The notes: generated by a model from the letters alone, not told the origin. DNA of 64,000 bases from Stieleria marina (GCA_007741555.1 CP036526.1:1860001-1924000); one strand, 5' to 3'. Counted from the stretch's first letter, positions 44,652 through 54,408 are shown. Numbers and translations: made by a program.

Positions 44652-45764
44652 ATGAATCGCATCCTTATTGCAATCACAGCGCTACTGTCTATTCAATCGA
44701 TTCCTGCCCTCGCCGACCAGGCTCGCCAGGACGCCATTGTCGTTCGCGCGATCGAACGCATGCAGGGCTATGATTTCAGTAGCAACGATAAAGTCAAGGC
44801 CGCTATTGCCCGTCACATCGATCGAATGGCTGGTACTCCGGAATACCTTTCGTTGCTGCAGCGATTTCGACCCGACGGCATGAAGCAAAAAATCGAGAGC
44901 CTGCTGTTTGCCGGCAACAATTCGGCAGCCGTCGAAGCCGCCAAAATGATGGGCGAGATGCCCGACGGTCCCAATCGTTTGCGTGCATTGCTGCGCAGCG
45001 ATGACACCGCCGCAGCCGCACGTGTCGCCGAAGTATTGGGATTCTTGGGCAATGGCCGGTCGAGTCGAATCTTGAGCGATTACGCTAGTGACGAAAGAAT
45101 CGGGTACGACGTGCGCCGCGCCGCCGTGGTCGGTTTGACCAAAAGCCAGGGAGGTCAGAAAACGCTGCTGGAAATCGCGAAGTCCAAAAAACTGGTCGGT
45201 GACACCCGTTTGTTGGCGGGGGCGTTGTTGGCCCGATCGGCAGATGCAGGGATCAAGCAGCAGGCTGCCAAGATTTTGCCGCAGCCAGCGTCCAAGAATC
45301 AAAAACCACTGCCGCCCATTGATCGCTTGGCCACGTTGAAAGGGAGCGCCGACGCGGGAATGAAATTGTTTCGATCGGCAGCGACCTGCTCCAATTGCCA
45401 CGTCGTCGGTGATTTTGGCAAAGAAGTCGGCCCCAATCTTTCCGAAATCGGCAGCAAGCTGTCTCGCGAAGCCATGCTGACATCCATTCTGGACCCCAGT
45501 GCCGGGATCAGTCACAACTACGAAAACTACAGCGTGCTGACCGAATCGGGCCAAGTCATTGTGGGGATCAAAGTGAGCGAAACCGCTGACGAAGTCGTGA
45601 TCCGCACGGCCGAAGCTATCGATCGCAAGATCCCCAGCGGCGACATCGAACAGCTCAAAAAGAGCGAGAAGTCGATCATGCCCGAAAATCTGCATCACAG
45701 CTTTGATCAACAGGGCCTGATCAATATCGTCGAATACATGACGACGCTTCAAAAGAAGGGCTAG
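44652..45764 (+). CDS. HEAT-repeat and c-type cytochrome protein, PVC heme-binding type
   Basis: From MNRILIAITA at 44652 the protein has 370 residues with a signal peptide; a longer frame to 44550 adds 34 residues ahead of it. Residues 80-215 are HEAT-like helices (AARVAEVLGFLGNG, RAAVVGLTKSQGG). A single heme site, CSNCH at 246-250, opens the planctomycete-type heme-binding domain, followed by GPNLSEIGSKLSREAMLTSI and a Met in KSIMPENL as likely axial ligand. It should accept electrons in the periplasm, probably from the dehydrogenase encoded upstream. Confidence 0.88.
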   Translation: MNRILIAITALLSIQSIPALADQARQDAIVVRAIERMQGYDFSSNDKVKAAIARHIDRMAGTPEYLSLLQRFRPDGMKQKIESLLFAGNNSAAVEAAKMMGEMPDGPNRLRALLRSDDTAAAARVAEVLGFLGNGRSSRILSDYASDERIGYDVRRAAVVGLTKSQGGQKTLLEIAKSKKLVGDTRLLAGALLARSADAGIKQQAAKILPQPASKNQKPLPPIDRLATLKGSADAGMKLFRSAATCSNCHVVGDFGKEVGPNLSEIGSKLSREAMLTSILDPSAGISHNYENYSVLTESGQVIVGIKVSETADEVVIRTAEAIDRKIPSGDIEQLKKSEKSIMPENLHHSFDQQGLINIVEYMTTLQKKG

Positions 45765-46094
45765 GCCGTCGCAGCAAGAACACGTCGGAGCAACTGACCA
45801 GGGCCTGATCGCGGTCCGGGCTGCAGGCAAGAAGGCAGGCCCCGAATTCGGGGGCCAGCTTTCAGGTTCGTTCTCGGCTTTCAGGGCCAGCATTAATGGC
45901 CCAGTTCACCGGCAATCAGCTCCCGTTCACAGGCAGTACCCAACGGCATCCAGTGGTTTTGCCGTTCTCTTCGGACCAGCTTGCCCTGCCAGCCTGATTT
46001 CCCCTGGCTTTCCTAATGCGGTTCTAACAGGTGGATGGTATCCTGCTTGATAGCTCATCTCATTTACATATTGCGGCAAATTTAGGACCTTCGC
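45765..46094. other. Intergenic region before the secretion/pilus locus
   Basis: These 330 bases must contain the promoter of the first assembly ATPase gene. Two weak hairpins are visible: GGCCCC/GGGGCC at 45838-45843 and 45851-45856, and GGGCCA/TGGCCC at 45884-45889 and 45897-45902. Neither has a U-run. An AGGA at 46084-46087 stands about eight bases before the ATG at 46095 and could be its ribosome-binding site. Confidence 0.4.
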
Positions 46095-47849
46095 ATGGCC
46101 AGTGTGCAAGAATTCACCGACCTGCTTCTCAAAAAAGGCGTCATCAGCCTCGATCAGCTTTCCGATGCGGAGCAGATCTCCAAAGACACCAAGGTGGATA
46201 TTGGAGAAGTCCTGGTTCAGCAGGAGTACGCAACGCCCGAGGAAGTCGCGTTGGCGCTGGCCGAATTCCATAAAATCCCCTTCGTGGACCTTCGGGAAGA
46301 ACGCATTCCCGACGAAGTCATCGAATTGGTGCCTGAATCGGTCGCCCGCGAGAACATGGTGCTGCCCTTCAGCGATGAAGACGGTGCCCTCCGGATTCTG
46401 ATTGCCGACCCGTTTGACTTGGAAACCATCGAAAAGCTGCGGTTCATTCTCAACCGCAAGATCGAGACTGCCCTGGCACCCAAAGAGGCTATTCAGGGGG
46501 CGATCAACCAGTACTACGGGCAGGTCGAAGGTGAATCCGCTGACTCGATGCTCCAGGAATTTACGGATACGGCGATCGACTTTACCGAAACCGAAAGCGG
46601 CGAAACGTCGGAAGAAGAAACCGTCGATGACAGTTCCGCTCCGGTCATTCGCTTGGTCAATCTGATGATCGCCGAAGCCGTTCAGCTGCGGGCCAGCGAC
46701 ATCCACGTCGAACCGTTTGAAGAGCGAGTCCGGATCCGCTATCGAATCGATGGCGTGTGCGTCGAACGCGAAAGCGCCCCCCGGCGAATGCTATCGGCGA
46801 TCATTGCTCGTATCAAAGTGCTATCAAAGATCGACATCTCCGAAAAACGGCGTCCAACCGACGGACGAATCACCATCACTGTGGGGGATAAGAAGCTAGA
46901 CCTTCGGGTGAGTGTCATTCCAACCAACCACGGCCAGTCCTGCGTGATGCGGCTCTTGGACAAAGACAACATCAAAGTCGGCGTCCGGCAGTTGGGGCTC
47001 TCCGAGCGTGATTTCCGAAATTTCAATTCGCTGATCCGCCGTCCCAATGGAATCATTTTGGTGACAGGTCCGACGGGGTCCGGAAAGACCACCACCCTGT
47101 ACGCATCACTGAACGCCTTGAACCGGCCGGACCGCAAAGTCATCACAGCGGAGGACCCGGTCGAGTACTACTTGCCAGGCATCAATCAGGTCGAAGTCAG
47201 GCACCAGATTGGGCTGGACTTTGGCTTGATCATTCGCGCGATGCTTCGCCAAGCACCCAATATTATTCTGGTCGGCGAAATGCGTGACCACGAGACCGCA
47301 TCGATGGGAATCCAGGCTTCACTAACTGGACACCTGGTATTCAGTACCCTGCACACGAACGATGCGCCCAGTGCCATATCACGTATGGTGGACATCGGTG
47401 TTCCCTCCTACATGGTGGCAAGTAGTGTGATTGCGGTCCTGGCTCAGCGTCTTGTGCGAACTATTTGCCCCCGCTGTAAGGTTAAGTACAAACCGTCCGA
47501 AAGTGTGATTGCCGATTCGGGGCTTCCGCCGGAGATGGTGAAGCAGGCAGAGTTCTGTCGAGGCAAGGGTTGCCCGTACTGCGCCAGGAGTGGTTACCGC
47601 GGTCGAATCGGCATTTACGAGTTGATGATGATCAACACCAAATTGCGCGAGTTTATGTTCAAGGCCGCTCCTACCAAGGAGATTCGCGAAGCAGCGATAA
47701 ATAACGGTATGTCAACACTTTACGCCGACGGCATGCTGAAAGTGATTCGCGGAATCACGACGTTTGAAGAGGTCTACCGGGTGGCCAAAAAGACGGAGCA
47801 AGAAGGCCTGGCGATGCAGCACATCGTCGACGATTTGGACTCGCTGTAA
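46095..47849 (+). CDS. Assembly ATPase of a type II secretion/type IV pilus system (GspE/PilB family), copy 1
   Basis: This 584-residue cytoplasmic ATPase has an N-terminal MshEN-type domain (residues 1-150), a linker, and the GspE core. Walker A is GPTGSGKTTTLYASL, the Asp box is EDPVEYYLPGINQVEV, Walker B is ILVGEMRDHETA, and the His box is HLVFSTLHTNDAPSA. A tetracysteine zinc motif, CPRCKVKY then CRGKGCPYC, marks extension ATPases of the GspE/PilB group. It powers addition of pseudopilin subunits at the inner membrane. It opens the locus, followed by a 587-base gap and then pilT. Confidence 0.93.
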   Translation: MASVQEFTDLLLKKGVISLDQLSDAEQISKDTKVDIGEVLVQQEYATPEEVALALAEFHKIPFVDLREERIPDEVIELVPESVARENMVLPFSDEDGALRILIADPFDLETIEKLRFILNRKIETALAPKEAIQGAINQYYGQVEGESADSMLQEFTDTAIDFTETESGETSEEETVDDSSAPVIRLVNLMIAEAVQLRASDIHVEPFEERVRIRYRIDGVCVERESAPRRMLSAIIARIKVLSKIDISEKRRPTDGRITITVGDKKLDLRVSVIPTNHGQSCVMRLLDKDNIKVGVRQLGLSERDFRNFNSLIRRPNGIILVTGPTGSGKTTTLYASLNALNRPDRKVITAEDPVEYYLPGINQVEVRHQIGLDFGLIIRAMLRQAPNIILVGEMRDHETASMGIQASLTGHLVFSTLHTNDAPSAISRMVDIGVPSYMVASSVIAVLAQRLVRTICPRCKVKYKPSESVIADSGLPPEMVKQAEFCRGKGCPYCARSGYRGRIGIYELMMINTKLREFMFKAAPTKEIREAAINNGMSTLYADGMLKVIRGITTFEEVYRVAKKTEQEGLAMQHIVDDLDSL

Positions 47850-48436
47850 GCGGTTTGGTGGCAAATCTGCTCGGCAAGTTTAGCCCGCATCGAACGCGTC
47901 CGGCACGTCTTTGGACGTGCGAATCCGCGCCTGTCAGGCCTTGCCTGGGTTACCCCGTGTGGGGTGTTTAGGATTGCTTCTAGAGGGCATCGGCCGAGCG
48001 TCCGTTTCGGCGGCTGGCCAGTTTGCAGCAGGGGTGGGGTTATGGCAGCCTCGGGGACCAATAGTTGGTCTCTTGGGCGGTTTTTTTGGTCTTTGAGCGT
48101 TTGCGAGTGATAATGCTGCTGTCTGACACAAACGAGAGCTCGGTCGCCCAGCACTTTTCAGCGGCAATTCAGTCTCGAAACCTTAAAAGCATGCGTTATC
48201 AAGCCACCAGCGGAACTTGTCTTCCTTATTGCCTTCCGCGAATTTTTGGCTGATCAAAATATACTTATCCACTTTTTTCTGTTCCTCCTTTCACAACTCG
48301 CTCCGTTTCAAGATTCCTCCAGTGCAGTGTTTCGTCCCGGTTCCTTTGCGAACCCGGTTGATCCAGTTGGCGGATTCGCGTGAAGCCCAGCTTTTGAGAA
48401 CGAGGCCGAAACCACGCCAATTTTGGAGATGATCTC
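47850..48436. other. Gap between the first assembly ATPase and pilT, with hairpins
   Basis: No gene is supported in these 587 bases. Three hairpins are visible: GCACGTC/GACGTGC at 47903-47920, ACCCC/GGGGT at 47952-47965, and GACCAA/TTGGTC at 48056-48070. The last is followed after ten bases by seven T (48081-48087) and may be a weak terminator for the ATPase gene. A promoter for pilT should lie in the AT-richer stretch near 48250-48300. Confidence 0.4.
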
Positions 48437-49543
48437 TTGGCAACGGTACTGATTGACAAGCTGCTCCAGGCAGCCGTAAAGCAGGGCGTCAGCGATATTC
48501 ACATCGTTGTCGGGCAGCCACCGGTCTTTCGATTGCATGGCCGGATGCGAAAACTGGAGACAAAGACGCTCGAGGCCGAAGATTCGGTCGGGCTGATGAA
48601 GAGCATCACGCCCGAGCGCTGTCAGCGCGAACTGCAGGAAACCGGTTCCTGTGACTTTGGTTTTGCGTTCGGCGATGCCGCGCGATTCCGAGTGTCGGTG
48701 TTCAAGCAGCGTGGTTTCATTTCCATGGTGCTGCGTCAGATTCCCAACGACAAACTGACGCCCGAGCAGCTTGGGTTGCCAGAAGCCGTCGTGAAAATGG
48801 TCCACCGACCACGCGGGTTGTTCTTGGTCACCGGCCCAACGGGATCGGGAAAAAGTACCACGCTGGCCAGTTTGATCAACTTGATCAACGAAACGATTGA
48901 CCACCACATTATCACGATCGAAGACCCGATCGAATTTTATCACGACCATATCGAAAGCACGATCAATCAGCGTGAAGTCGGCGTGGATGTGCCAAGTTTC
49001 TCCGAAGCGATCCGTCGTGCTTTGCGGCAAGACCCCGATGTGATCCTGGTTGGCGAACTTCGTGACTTGGAAACGATCGAAGCAGCCATTAGTGCGGCCG
49101 AAACTGGGCACGTGGTTTTTGGCACGTTGCACACCAACAGTGCTCAAGGAACGGTGAACCGGATTATCGATGCGTTCCCGGGCAACTTGCAGGATCAGAT
49201 CCGAACGCAGCTGGCCAGTACGTTGATCGGCGTGGTCGCGCAAACGCTGTTGCCCAAAATTGGCGGCGGCCGGTGTGCAGCTTATGAAGTCCTGAACGTG
49301 ACTCCGGGTATCTCCAACCTGATTCGCGAAAACAAAACGTTCCGAATCAATAGTTCAATGCAGACTGGTGCCAAATTTGGCATGCAGTTGATGGACGACG
49401 CCTTGTTCAATCACTGGCAAGCAGAACGCATTACCGTCGAAGACGCTTTGTCAAAAGCGCAGCGTCCCGATGACTTGGCAAAGCGAATCGTCCAGGCACG
49501 ACGCGGATTAGAAGACGAGCAGGTTCCTGTGCCAGAAGAGTGA
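48437..49543 (+). CDS. pilT: Twitching/retraction ATPase PilT
   Basis: This 368-residue ATPase starts at a TTG, supported by GGAG at 48425-48428, eight bases upstream; the nearby ATG at 48430 is out of frame. Walker A is GPTGSGKSTTLASL, the Asp box is EDPIEFYHDH, Walker B is ILVGELRDLETIEAA, and the His box is HVVFGTLHTNSA. The PilT motif is clear as NLIRENKTFRI plus MQTG, which separates it from extension ATPases. PilT depolymerises pili to give retraction. Its place between two extension ATPases points to a dynamic pilus rather than a pure secretion piston. Confidence 0.94.
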   Translation: MATVLIDKLLQAAVKQGVSDIHIVVGQPPVFRLHGRMRKLETKTLEAEDSVGLMKSITPERCQRELQETGSCDFGFAFGDAARFRVSVFKQRGFISMVLRQIPNDKLTPEQLGLPEAVVKMVHRPRGLFLVTGPTGSGKSTTLASLINLINETIDHHIITIEDPIEFYHDHIESTINQREVGVDVPSFSEAIRRALRQDPDVILVGELRDLETIEAAISAAETGHVVFGTLHTNSAQGTVNRIIDAFPGNLQDQIRTQLASTLIGVVAQTLLPKIGGGRCAAYEVLNVTPGISNLIRENKTFRINSSMQTGAKFGMQLMDDALFNHWQAERITVEDALSKAQRPDDLAKRIVQARRGLEDEQVPVPEE

Positions 49544-49611
49544 TTGATGCACCGAATTGATTGACAGCGAACATACCGACACCTCCCCCCACTTTTTAAA
49601 AAGCATTCCTC

Positions 49612-51330
49612 ATGGCACCACGTCGCATTGGACAGATCCTCGTCGACCTTGGTTTCTTGACCGACGAACAACTGGAGATTGTGCTCGAAGAACAAGAGCA
49701 GCAACCCGGTGCGTTGTTGGGCAAAATTGCCGAAGACATGCAGTTGATCACGGACGAGCAATTGATTCAGGCGCTCGCCGAACAAATGGCGATGCAGACC
49801 GTGTCGCTCGAAGAGGCCGATCTGCAGCCAGAGTTGTTGGAGAGGGTCACCGAAACGATGGCACAGCTGTATCGCATCGTGCCCATTCGGTTCGACGAAG
49901 ATCGCCAGGTGTTAACGATCGCCACGTGTGACCCCCAGAACCTGACCATCCAAGACGAACTACGAACGTTCTTGGGCATGGAAGTGTCGATGGTGATCGC
50001 GACCGAACGCGACATCATGCAGACGCTGACACGTCACTACGACAGCGAATCCGAGAGTGTCGAAAAATTGGTCGCCGAACTGGCCAATGACGAAGACCTC
50101 AAGGCCGCGATCACGGCGATGGAGAGCGAAAAATTCAACATCGCCGACGCCGCCGCGTTGTCCGATGCTGCGCCGGTTCGCAAACTGTTGAACATGGTGC
50201 TGCTGCTGGCGATCAAGGATCACGCCAGTGACATTCACTTTGAACCGTTCGAGGATGAATTCCGGATTCGGATCAAAGCCGAAGGCGTGTTGTACGAAAT
50301 GGTTCCCCCCCCACGTCACTTGGCGTTTGCGATCACGACGCGAATCAAAGTGATGGCCAACCTGGATATCGCCGAACGCCGCATGCCACAGGACGGCCGA
50401 ATCGAATTGATGGTCGGTGGTCACCCAGTCGACCTTCGCGTCAGCGTTCTGCCGACGATTTTTGGCGAGAGCGTCGTCATGCGAGTGTTGGACCGGAGCG
50501 TCGTGAACTTGTCGCTAGAAAATGTCGGCATGGACGAAAAGACAATGTCGACGTTCCGGAGTGTCATCGACCGACCCAACGGAATTATCTTGGTGACCGG
50601 CCCGACGGGATCCGGCAAAACCACGACGCTGTATTCGTCGCTGTCGGAAATGAACAAACCCGAAGACAAATTGATCACGACGGAAGACCCCGTCGAATAC
50701 GACATCGACGGCATCATCCAGATTCCCATCGATCACGACGCCGGCGTGACCTTTGCCAGTTGTTTGCGAGCGATCCTGCGGCAGGACCCCGACACGATTC
50801 TGGTCGGCGAGATCCGTGACTTGGAAACGGCCGAAATCGCGATCCAGGCCGCGCTGACCGGTCACTTGGTTTTCAGCACGCTGCACACCAACAGTGCCCC
50901 GGCAACGGTGACGCGTCTAAAAGACATGGGCATTCCGACGTTCATGATCTGTGCCACCGTCGAAGCCATTTTGGCTCAACGATTGGTGCGCCGCATCTGT
51001 ACCAAATGCCGCGAAGAAACTCGCATCTCAGCCGAGATGCTGTTTGAACTGAACATGGAACGCGAAGACCTGGAAGACAAAAAGTTCTTCAAAGGCACTG
51101 GCTGCGATCAGTGCAACAACACGGGATACAAAGGTCGAATCGCGATGTTTGAACTGATGATCATGAACGACAAGATTCGTGAAATGGTCATGGGCAATTC
51201 ATCCACCGACGAACTGCGTGACGAAGCCGAATCGGATGGCATGGTCACGCTGCGAGAATTTGGCATGAACCTGGCCGCCGACGGAGTCACGACGCTGGAC
51301 GAAGTGATTCGCGAAACCGTTCAAGATTAA
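49612..51330 (+). CDS. Assembly ATPase of the GspE/PilB family, copy 2
   Basis: This 572-residue paralogue of the ATPase at 46095 has an MshEN domain (MAPRRIGQILVDLGFL at the start). Walker A is GPTGSGKTTTLYSSLSEM, the Asp box is EDPVEYDIDGIIQIPI, Walker B is ILVGEIRDLETAEIA, and the zinc motif is CTKCREE then CDQCNNTGY. Both copies have intact catalytic motifs, so both may work. They may serve different fibres or form a mixed motor. It lies 68 bases after pilT and 122 before gspF. Confidence 0.93.
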   Translation: MAPRRIGQILVDLGFLTDEQLEIVLEEQEQQPGALLGKIAEDMQLITDEQLIQALAEQMAMQTVSLEEADLQPELLERVTETMAQLYRIVPIRFDEDRQVLTIATCDPQNLTIQDELRTFLGMEVSMVIATERDIMQTLTRHYDSESESVEKLVAELANDEDLKAAITAMESEKFNIADAAALSDAAPVRKLLNMVLLLAIKDHASDIHFEPFEDEFRIRIKAEGVLYEMVPPPRHLAFAITTRIKVMANLDIAERRMPQDGRIELMVGGHPVDLRVSVLPTIFGESVVMRVLDRSVVNLSLENVGMDEKTMSTFRSVIDRPNGIILVTGPTGSGKTTTLYSSLSEMNKPEDKLITTEDPVEYDIDGIIQIPIDHDAGVTFASCLRAILRQDPDTILVGEIRDLETAEIAIQAALTGHLVFSTLHTNSAPATVTRLKDMGIPTFMICATVEAILAQRLVRRICTKCREETRISAEMLFELNMEREDLEDKKFFKGTGCDQCNNTGYKGRIAMFELMIMNDKIREMVMGNSSTDELRDEAESDGMVTLREFGMNLAADGVTTLDEVIRETVQD

Positions 51331-51452
51331 CCGCCCTGCGACGTCGCGCCGCCATCACGGTGCGACAACGCAGTTAGACAACCAAGTCATCACGATCGCC
51401 ACGGCGATCATGCACCTTTCAAAATTCACCCTTCCAACTTCAAACTTTTCCC

Positions 51453-52889
51453 ATGCCGATTTATCAATTTGAAGCGATGGATGCGACCGGGCAGGAAATC
51501 CGGGACGAGATCGATGCTGCCAACGAAGAAGAGGCGCAAACCACGATTCGGCAGATGGGATACTTCGTCACGAAGATCTCCGTCAAGAAGCAAGCCGCCA
51601 CGGTTGACAGTACCGGCAAACGTAAACGCCCGTTCGCGATGGGCGGTGCCAAAACCAAACAAATTTGTGCGTTCACACGTCAGCTATCGATCTTGCAAGA
51701 CGCCGGGTTGCCGATCCTGCGCAGTCTGAAAATTTTGGAACAAAACGAAAAGCCCGGCAAACTGAAAAACGCGTTGATGGACGTCTGCGACGAAATCGAA
51801 GGCGGAGCCACGCTGAGCGAAGCGATGGGCAAGTGTCCCAAAGTGTTCGGTCGGTTGTACGTCAACATGATCAAAGCCGGTGAAGCCGGTGGTGCTTTGG
51901 AGACCATTCTCCAGCGTCTGGCCGAGTTCTTGGAACGGGCTGAATCGCTCAAGCGAAAAGTCAAAGGTGCATTGATCTATCCGGTCATCGTGGTGATGGT
52001 CGCGTGTAGCATTCTGGCGTTCATCATGATTTTCATCGTGCCGACATTTGAAAAGATGTTCGAAGAGTTCGGGTTGAAACTGCCGGTGCCGACGCAGTTG
52101 TTGATTGCGATGAGTAACTACATCGCGGACTACTGGTTCTTGCTGATCATCATGCCGATCTGTTTCCTGTTGATGGTCAAACTGATTCGCAAATTCCGGC
52201 ACGGACGGATGGGATTTGACATGTTCATTATCCGTGTGCCGATCTTCGGCAGCTTGATCGAAAAGAACATTTTGGCACGGACCACGCGAACCTTGGGAAC
52301 ACTGATTTCCAGTGGTGTGCCGATCTTGGAAGCCGTCAACATTACTCGTGAAACGGCCGGCAACGGCAAATTTGAAACACTGTTTTCACAGGTCAACGTA
52401 TCGATTCGCGAAGGTGAAGTGATCAGCAAACCGCTGCGTGAAGGCAGCACGTTGGGATTCCATCCGATGACGGCCGTGATCTTCGCGCTCTTTGGCGCGT
52501 TTCCCGGCATCATGTTGATGTCCGTTGCCCTGACCGCGACCGGTACCAAGTTGGACAAAGACGGAATGGTCCAGACGCTGCAGTTCACGGCGCTCTACGC
52601 GATCGCGCTGGGCGTGTTTTTTGCACTCGTCTACTACGGCATGAAAATTAAATCTCGCATCGTCGATGACTTGGTGGTCAACATGGTCGACGTCGGCGAG
52701 GAGACCGGTGAGTTGGACACGATGTTGTACAAGGTCGCTGACACTTACGACGAAGAAGTCCGTGTTTTGACCGATGCTCTGACCGCATTGATGGAACCAC
52801 TGATGATTGTGTTCCTGGGGCTGGCGGTTGGATTCATCGTGGTCAGTTTGTTCATGCCATTGGTCTCCCTGATTAGTGGACTGTCATAA
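51453..52889 (+). CDS. Inner-membrane platform protein GspF/PilC
   Basis: This 478-residue protein has the two homologous T2SSF domains with three membrane helices. The signature FTRQLSILQDAGLPILRSLKIL starts the first (residues 70-95, shown in part), and RTLGTLISSGVPILEAVN the second. The N-terminus MPIYQFEAMDATGQEI is the usual PilC/GspF start. It anchors the ATPase and guides pseudopilins into the fibre. It is longer than E. coli GspF by about 70 residues. Only one such platform gene serves two extension ATPases here. A strong hairpin follows its stop. Confidence 0.95.
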   Translation: MPIYQFEAMDATGQEIRDEIDAANEEEAQTTIRQMGYFVTKISVKKQAATVDSTGKRKRPFAMGGAKTKQICAFTRQLSILQDAGLPILRSLKILEQNEKPGKLKNALMDVCDEIEGGATLSEAMGKCPKVFGRLYVNMIKAGEAGGALETILQRLAEFLERAESLKRKVKGALIYPVIVVMVACSILAFIMIFIVPTFEKMFEEFGLKLPVPTQLLIAMSNYIADYWFLLIIMPICFLLMVKLIRKFRHGRMGFDMFIIRVPIFGSLIEKNILARTTRTLGTLISSGVPILEAVNITRETAGNGKFETLFSQVNVSIREGEVISKPLREGSTLGFHPMTAVIFALFGAFPGIMLMSVALTATGTKLDKDGMVQTLQFTALYAIALGVFFALVYYGMKIKSRIVDDLVVNMVDVGEETGELDTMLYKVADTYDEEVRVLTDALTALMEPLMIVFLGLAVGFIVVSLFMPLVSLISGLS

Positions 52890-52908
52890 CCCAGGACCGC
52901 AAACCCAC

Positions 52909-52943
52909 GGTCTCGTCAAACGTGCGAAGCGTTTGGCGAGACC
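52909..52943 (+). repeat. 14-bp stem-loop between gspF and the first pseudopilin gene
   Basis: GGTCTCGTCAAACG (52909-52922) pairs with CGTTTGGCGAGACC (52930-52943), with one G-U pair and a 7-base loop. There is no U-run, so it is more likely an RNA-processing or stability element than an intrinsic terminator. Confidence 0.6.
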
Positions 52944-53181
52944 AAGAAACCCCGGTTAGCCGCGGGCGTTGGCCATAGTCGCTAGCCGCACGGCAACCAA
53001 GCCAACACCTCACTTACTCACTCGATACACGAAACCGTTTTCCTGTCAGCCCCTGGCGGGATCCCGAGTCAAACAGAGTCTTGTCAGCGAATGGCTGCCC
53101 AGACAAAAACGAAACGAATCACGCATGTCATCCACGGCAACCTTTCATTCACGATCCATCCGAGCAAACATTGGTCAAAGC

Positions 53182-54354
53182 ATGAACGCTCCAGTGAAAC
53201 CCAACCCCCAAACGATCCTCCGCCGCGGCTTTACGTTGGTGGAACTGTTGGTTGTCATCACCATCATCGGTATCCTGGTGGGCTTAGCCCTGCCGGCGAT
53301 CCGGACGGCAATCGAAACCTCCAGCGTTACTGCGATACGGCTTGAAATGGAGTCGCTTTCCAGTGCAACTGAACGCTACCAGCAAAAGTACGGTGACTAT
53401 CCGCCGGACTTTTCAAATTGGGCGGTTGTACAACGTCACTATCGCAAATTGTTCCCGCGGATGGCGGCCAATGAGATGCTGTTGTTGCAAAACATGACTC
53501 ATGTCAGTGGCGTTTTTAATCCGGTAGCGATCGATCGTGCCGAGGCGATTGTCTGGACGCTTGGTGCATACAGCGAAGATGTTCAGCATCCCTTTACTGG
53601 CCCCGGGGGTCCGTTGGCTTGGGTCGGAAATGGTTCAGATAGTTATGCGGCCCCGGCGGGAGCCTCGAATCCTACGCAGGTCAACGCTGCCCAGCAGAAT
53701 CCAGTCAACTACCAGATTAACAGTGACAGAGTGAATTCGCTTCACGATTTTGATCCGGGCCGATTGTCATTGTCGTCTGTGAATGCGTCAGCAGCTCTGA
53801 CCGGAGCCAATAAGTACACATCCACCGACGATGGTGATTTGGTGCTCACGTATGCATCAGTGACTGAAGGTGGCCCGTTCGTTTACTTCGACTCACGGAC
53901 CTATGCCCACTTTGATCCCAATATCAATGGTGGAGTTGGTGACTTCAATGGATATGGAAGTACTGATTTTGGCGGCGTTCGTCCGTACATTTCCACTGAA
54001 GCAGTCGCCAATCCGTCGGGCGCCAACTATGCAACCGACATAGCTGCCGTAAACGCTTGGCGTTTTGTTAACAGCGACACCTTTCAGCTGGTTGCCCCCG
54101 GTTTGGATGGAAGCTTCGGCAACGTCGTCAGTTTCAACGTCGACAGCGATACGTATGCCGAACCTGTTTACTTTCAGTATCCAACTGGCCAAGCCGCGGC
54201 GCCGCGCACTGATGTGGGGACGCCTGGTCAACTGCTGATCACGGGAGTCAATGGATTTCAGGAAACTGGATTTCCAAACCAAATCGAAAGCGCGCAGCTG
54301 GACAACATCGCTAGCTTTGCAAAAGCAAAACTGGTCGATGATGTGAAGCAGTGA
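53182..54354 (+). CDS. Oversized GspG-like pseudopilin
   Basis: From the ATG at 53182 the protein has 390 residues; a longer frame to 52969 adds 71 residues without a prepilin leader. A 16-residue leader ends in Gly16, then FTLVELLVVITIIGILVGLALP, with Glu at +5 (shown as the usual class III site and quoted no further). The amphipathic helix is followed by SATERYQQKYGDYPPD, which resembles GspG. The C-terminal domain is much longer than the 140-residue GspG standard and is Asn/Ser/Tyr-rich. It should be the most abundant fibre subunit or one of two such. Confidence 0.88.
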   Translation: MNAPVKPNPQTILRRGFTLVELLVVITIIGILVGLALPAIRTAIETSSVTAIRLEMESLSSATERYQQKYGDYPPDFSNWAVVQRHYRKLFPRMAANEMLLLQNMTHVSGVFNPVAIDRAEAIVWTLGAYSEDVQHPFTGPGGPLAWVGNGSDSYAAPAGASNPTQVNAAQQNPVNYQINSDRVNSLHDFDPGRLSLSSVNASAALTGANKYTSTDDGDLVLTYASVTEGGPFVYFDSRTYAHFDPNINGGVGDFNGYGSTDFGGVRPYISTEAVANPSGANYATDIAAVNAWRFVNSDTFQLVAPGLDGSFGNVVSFNVDSDTYAEPVYFQYPTGQAAAPRTDVGTPGQLLITGVNGFQETGFPNQIESAQLDNIASFAKAKLVDDVKQ

Positions 54355-54408
54355 TTCGGTGCTGCACGTAACGTCTGCTTTGACGACCCAATCGTACTTG
54401 AATCTATT

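Noticed and set aside
44682-45893. 403-codon minus-strand open frame
   Set aside because: It lies antisense to the cytochrome gene, which has a signal peptide and CSNCH motif; the opposite frame shows no family motif.
48308-49243. 311-codon minus-strand open frame
   Set aside because: It is antisense to pilT, whose motifs are unmistakable.
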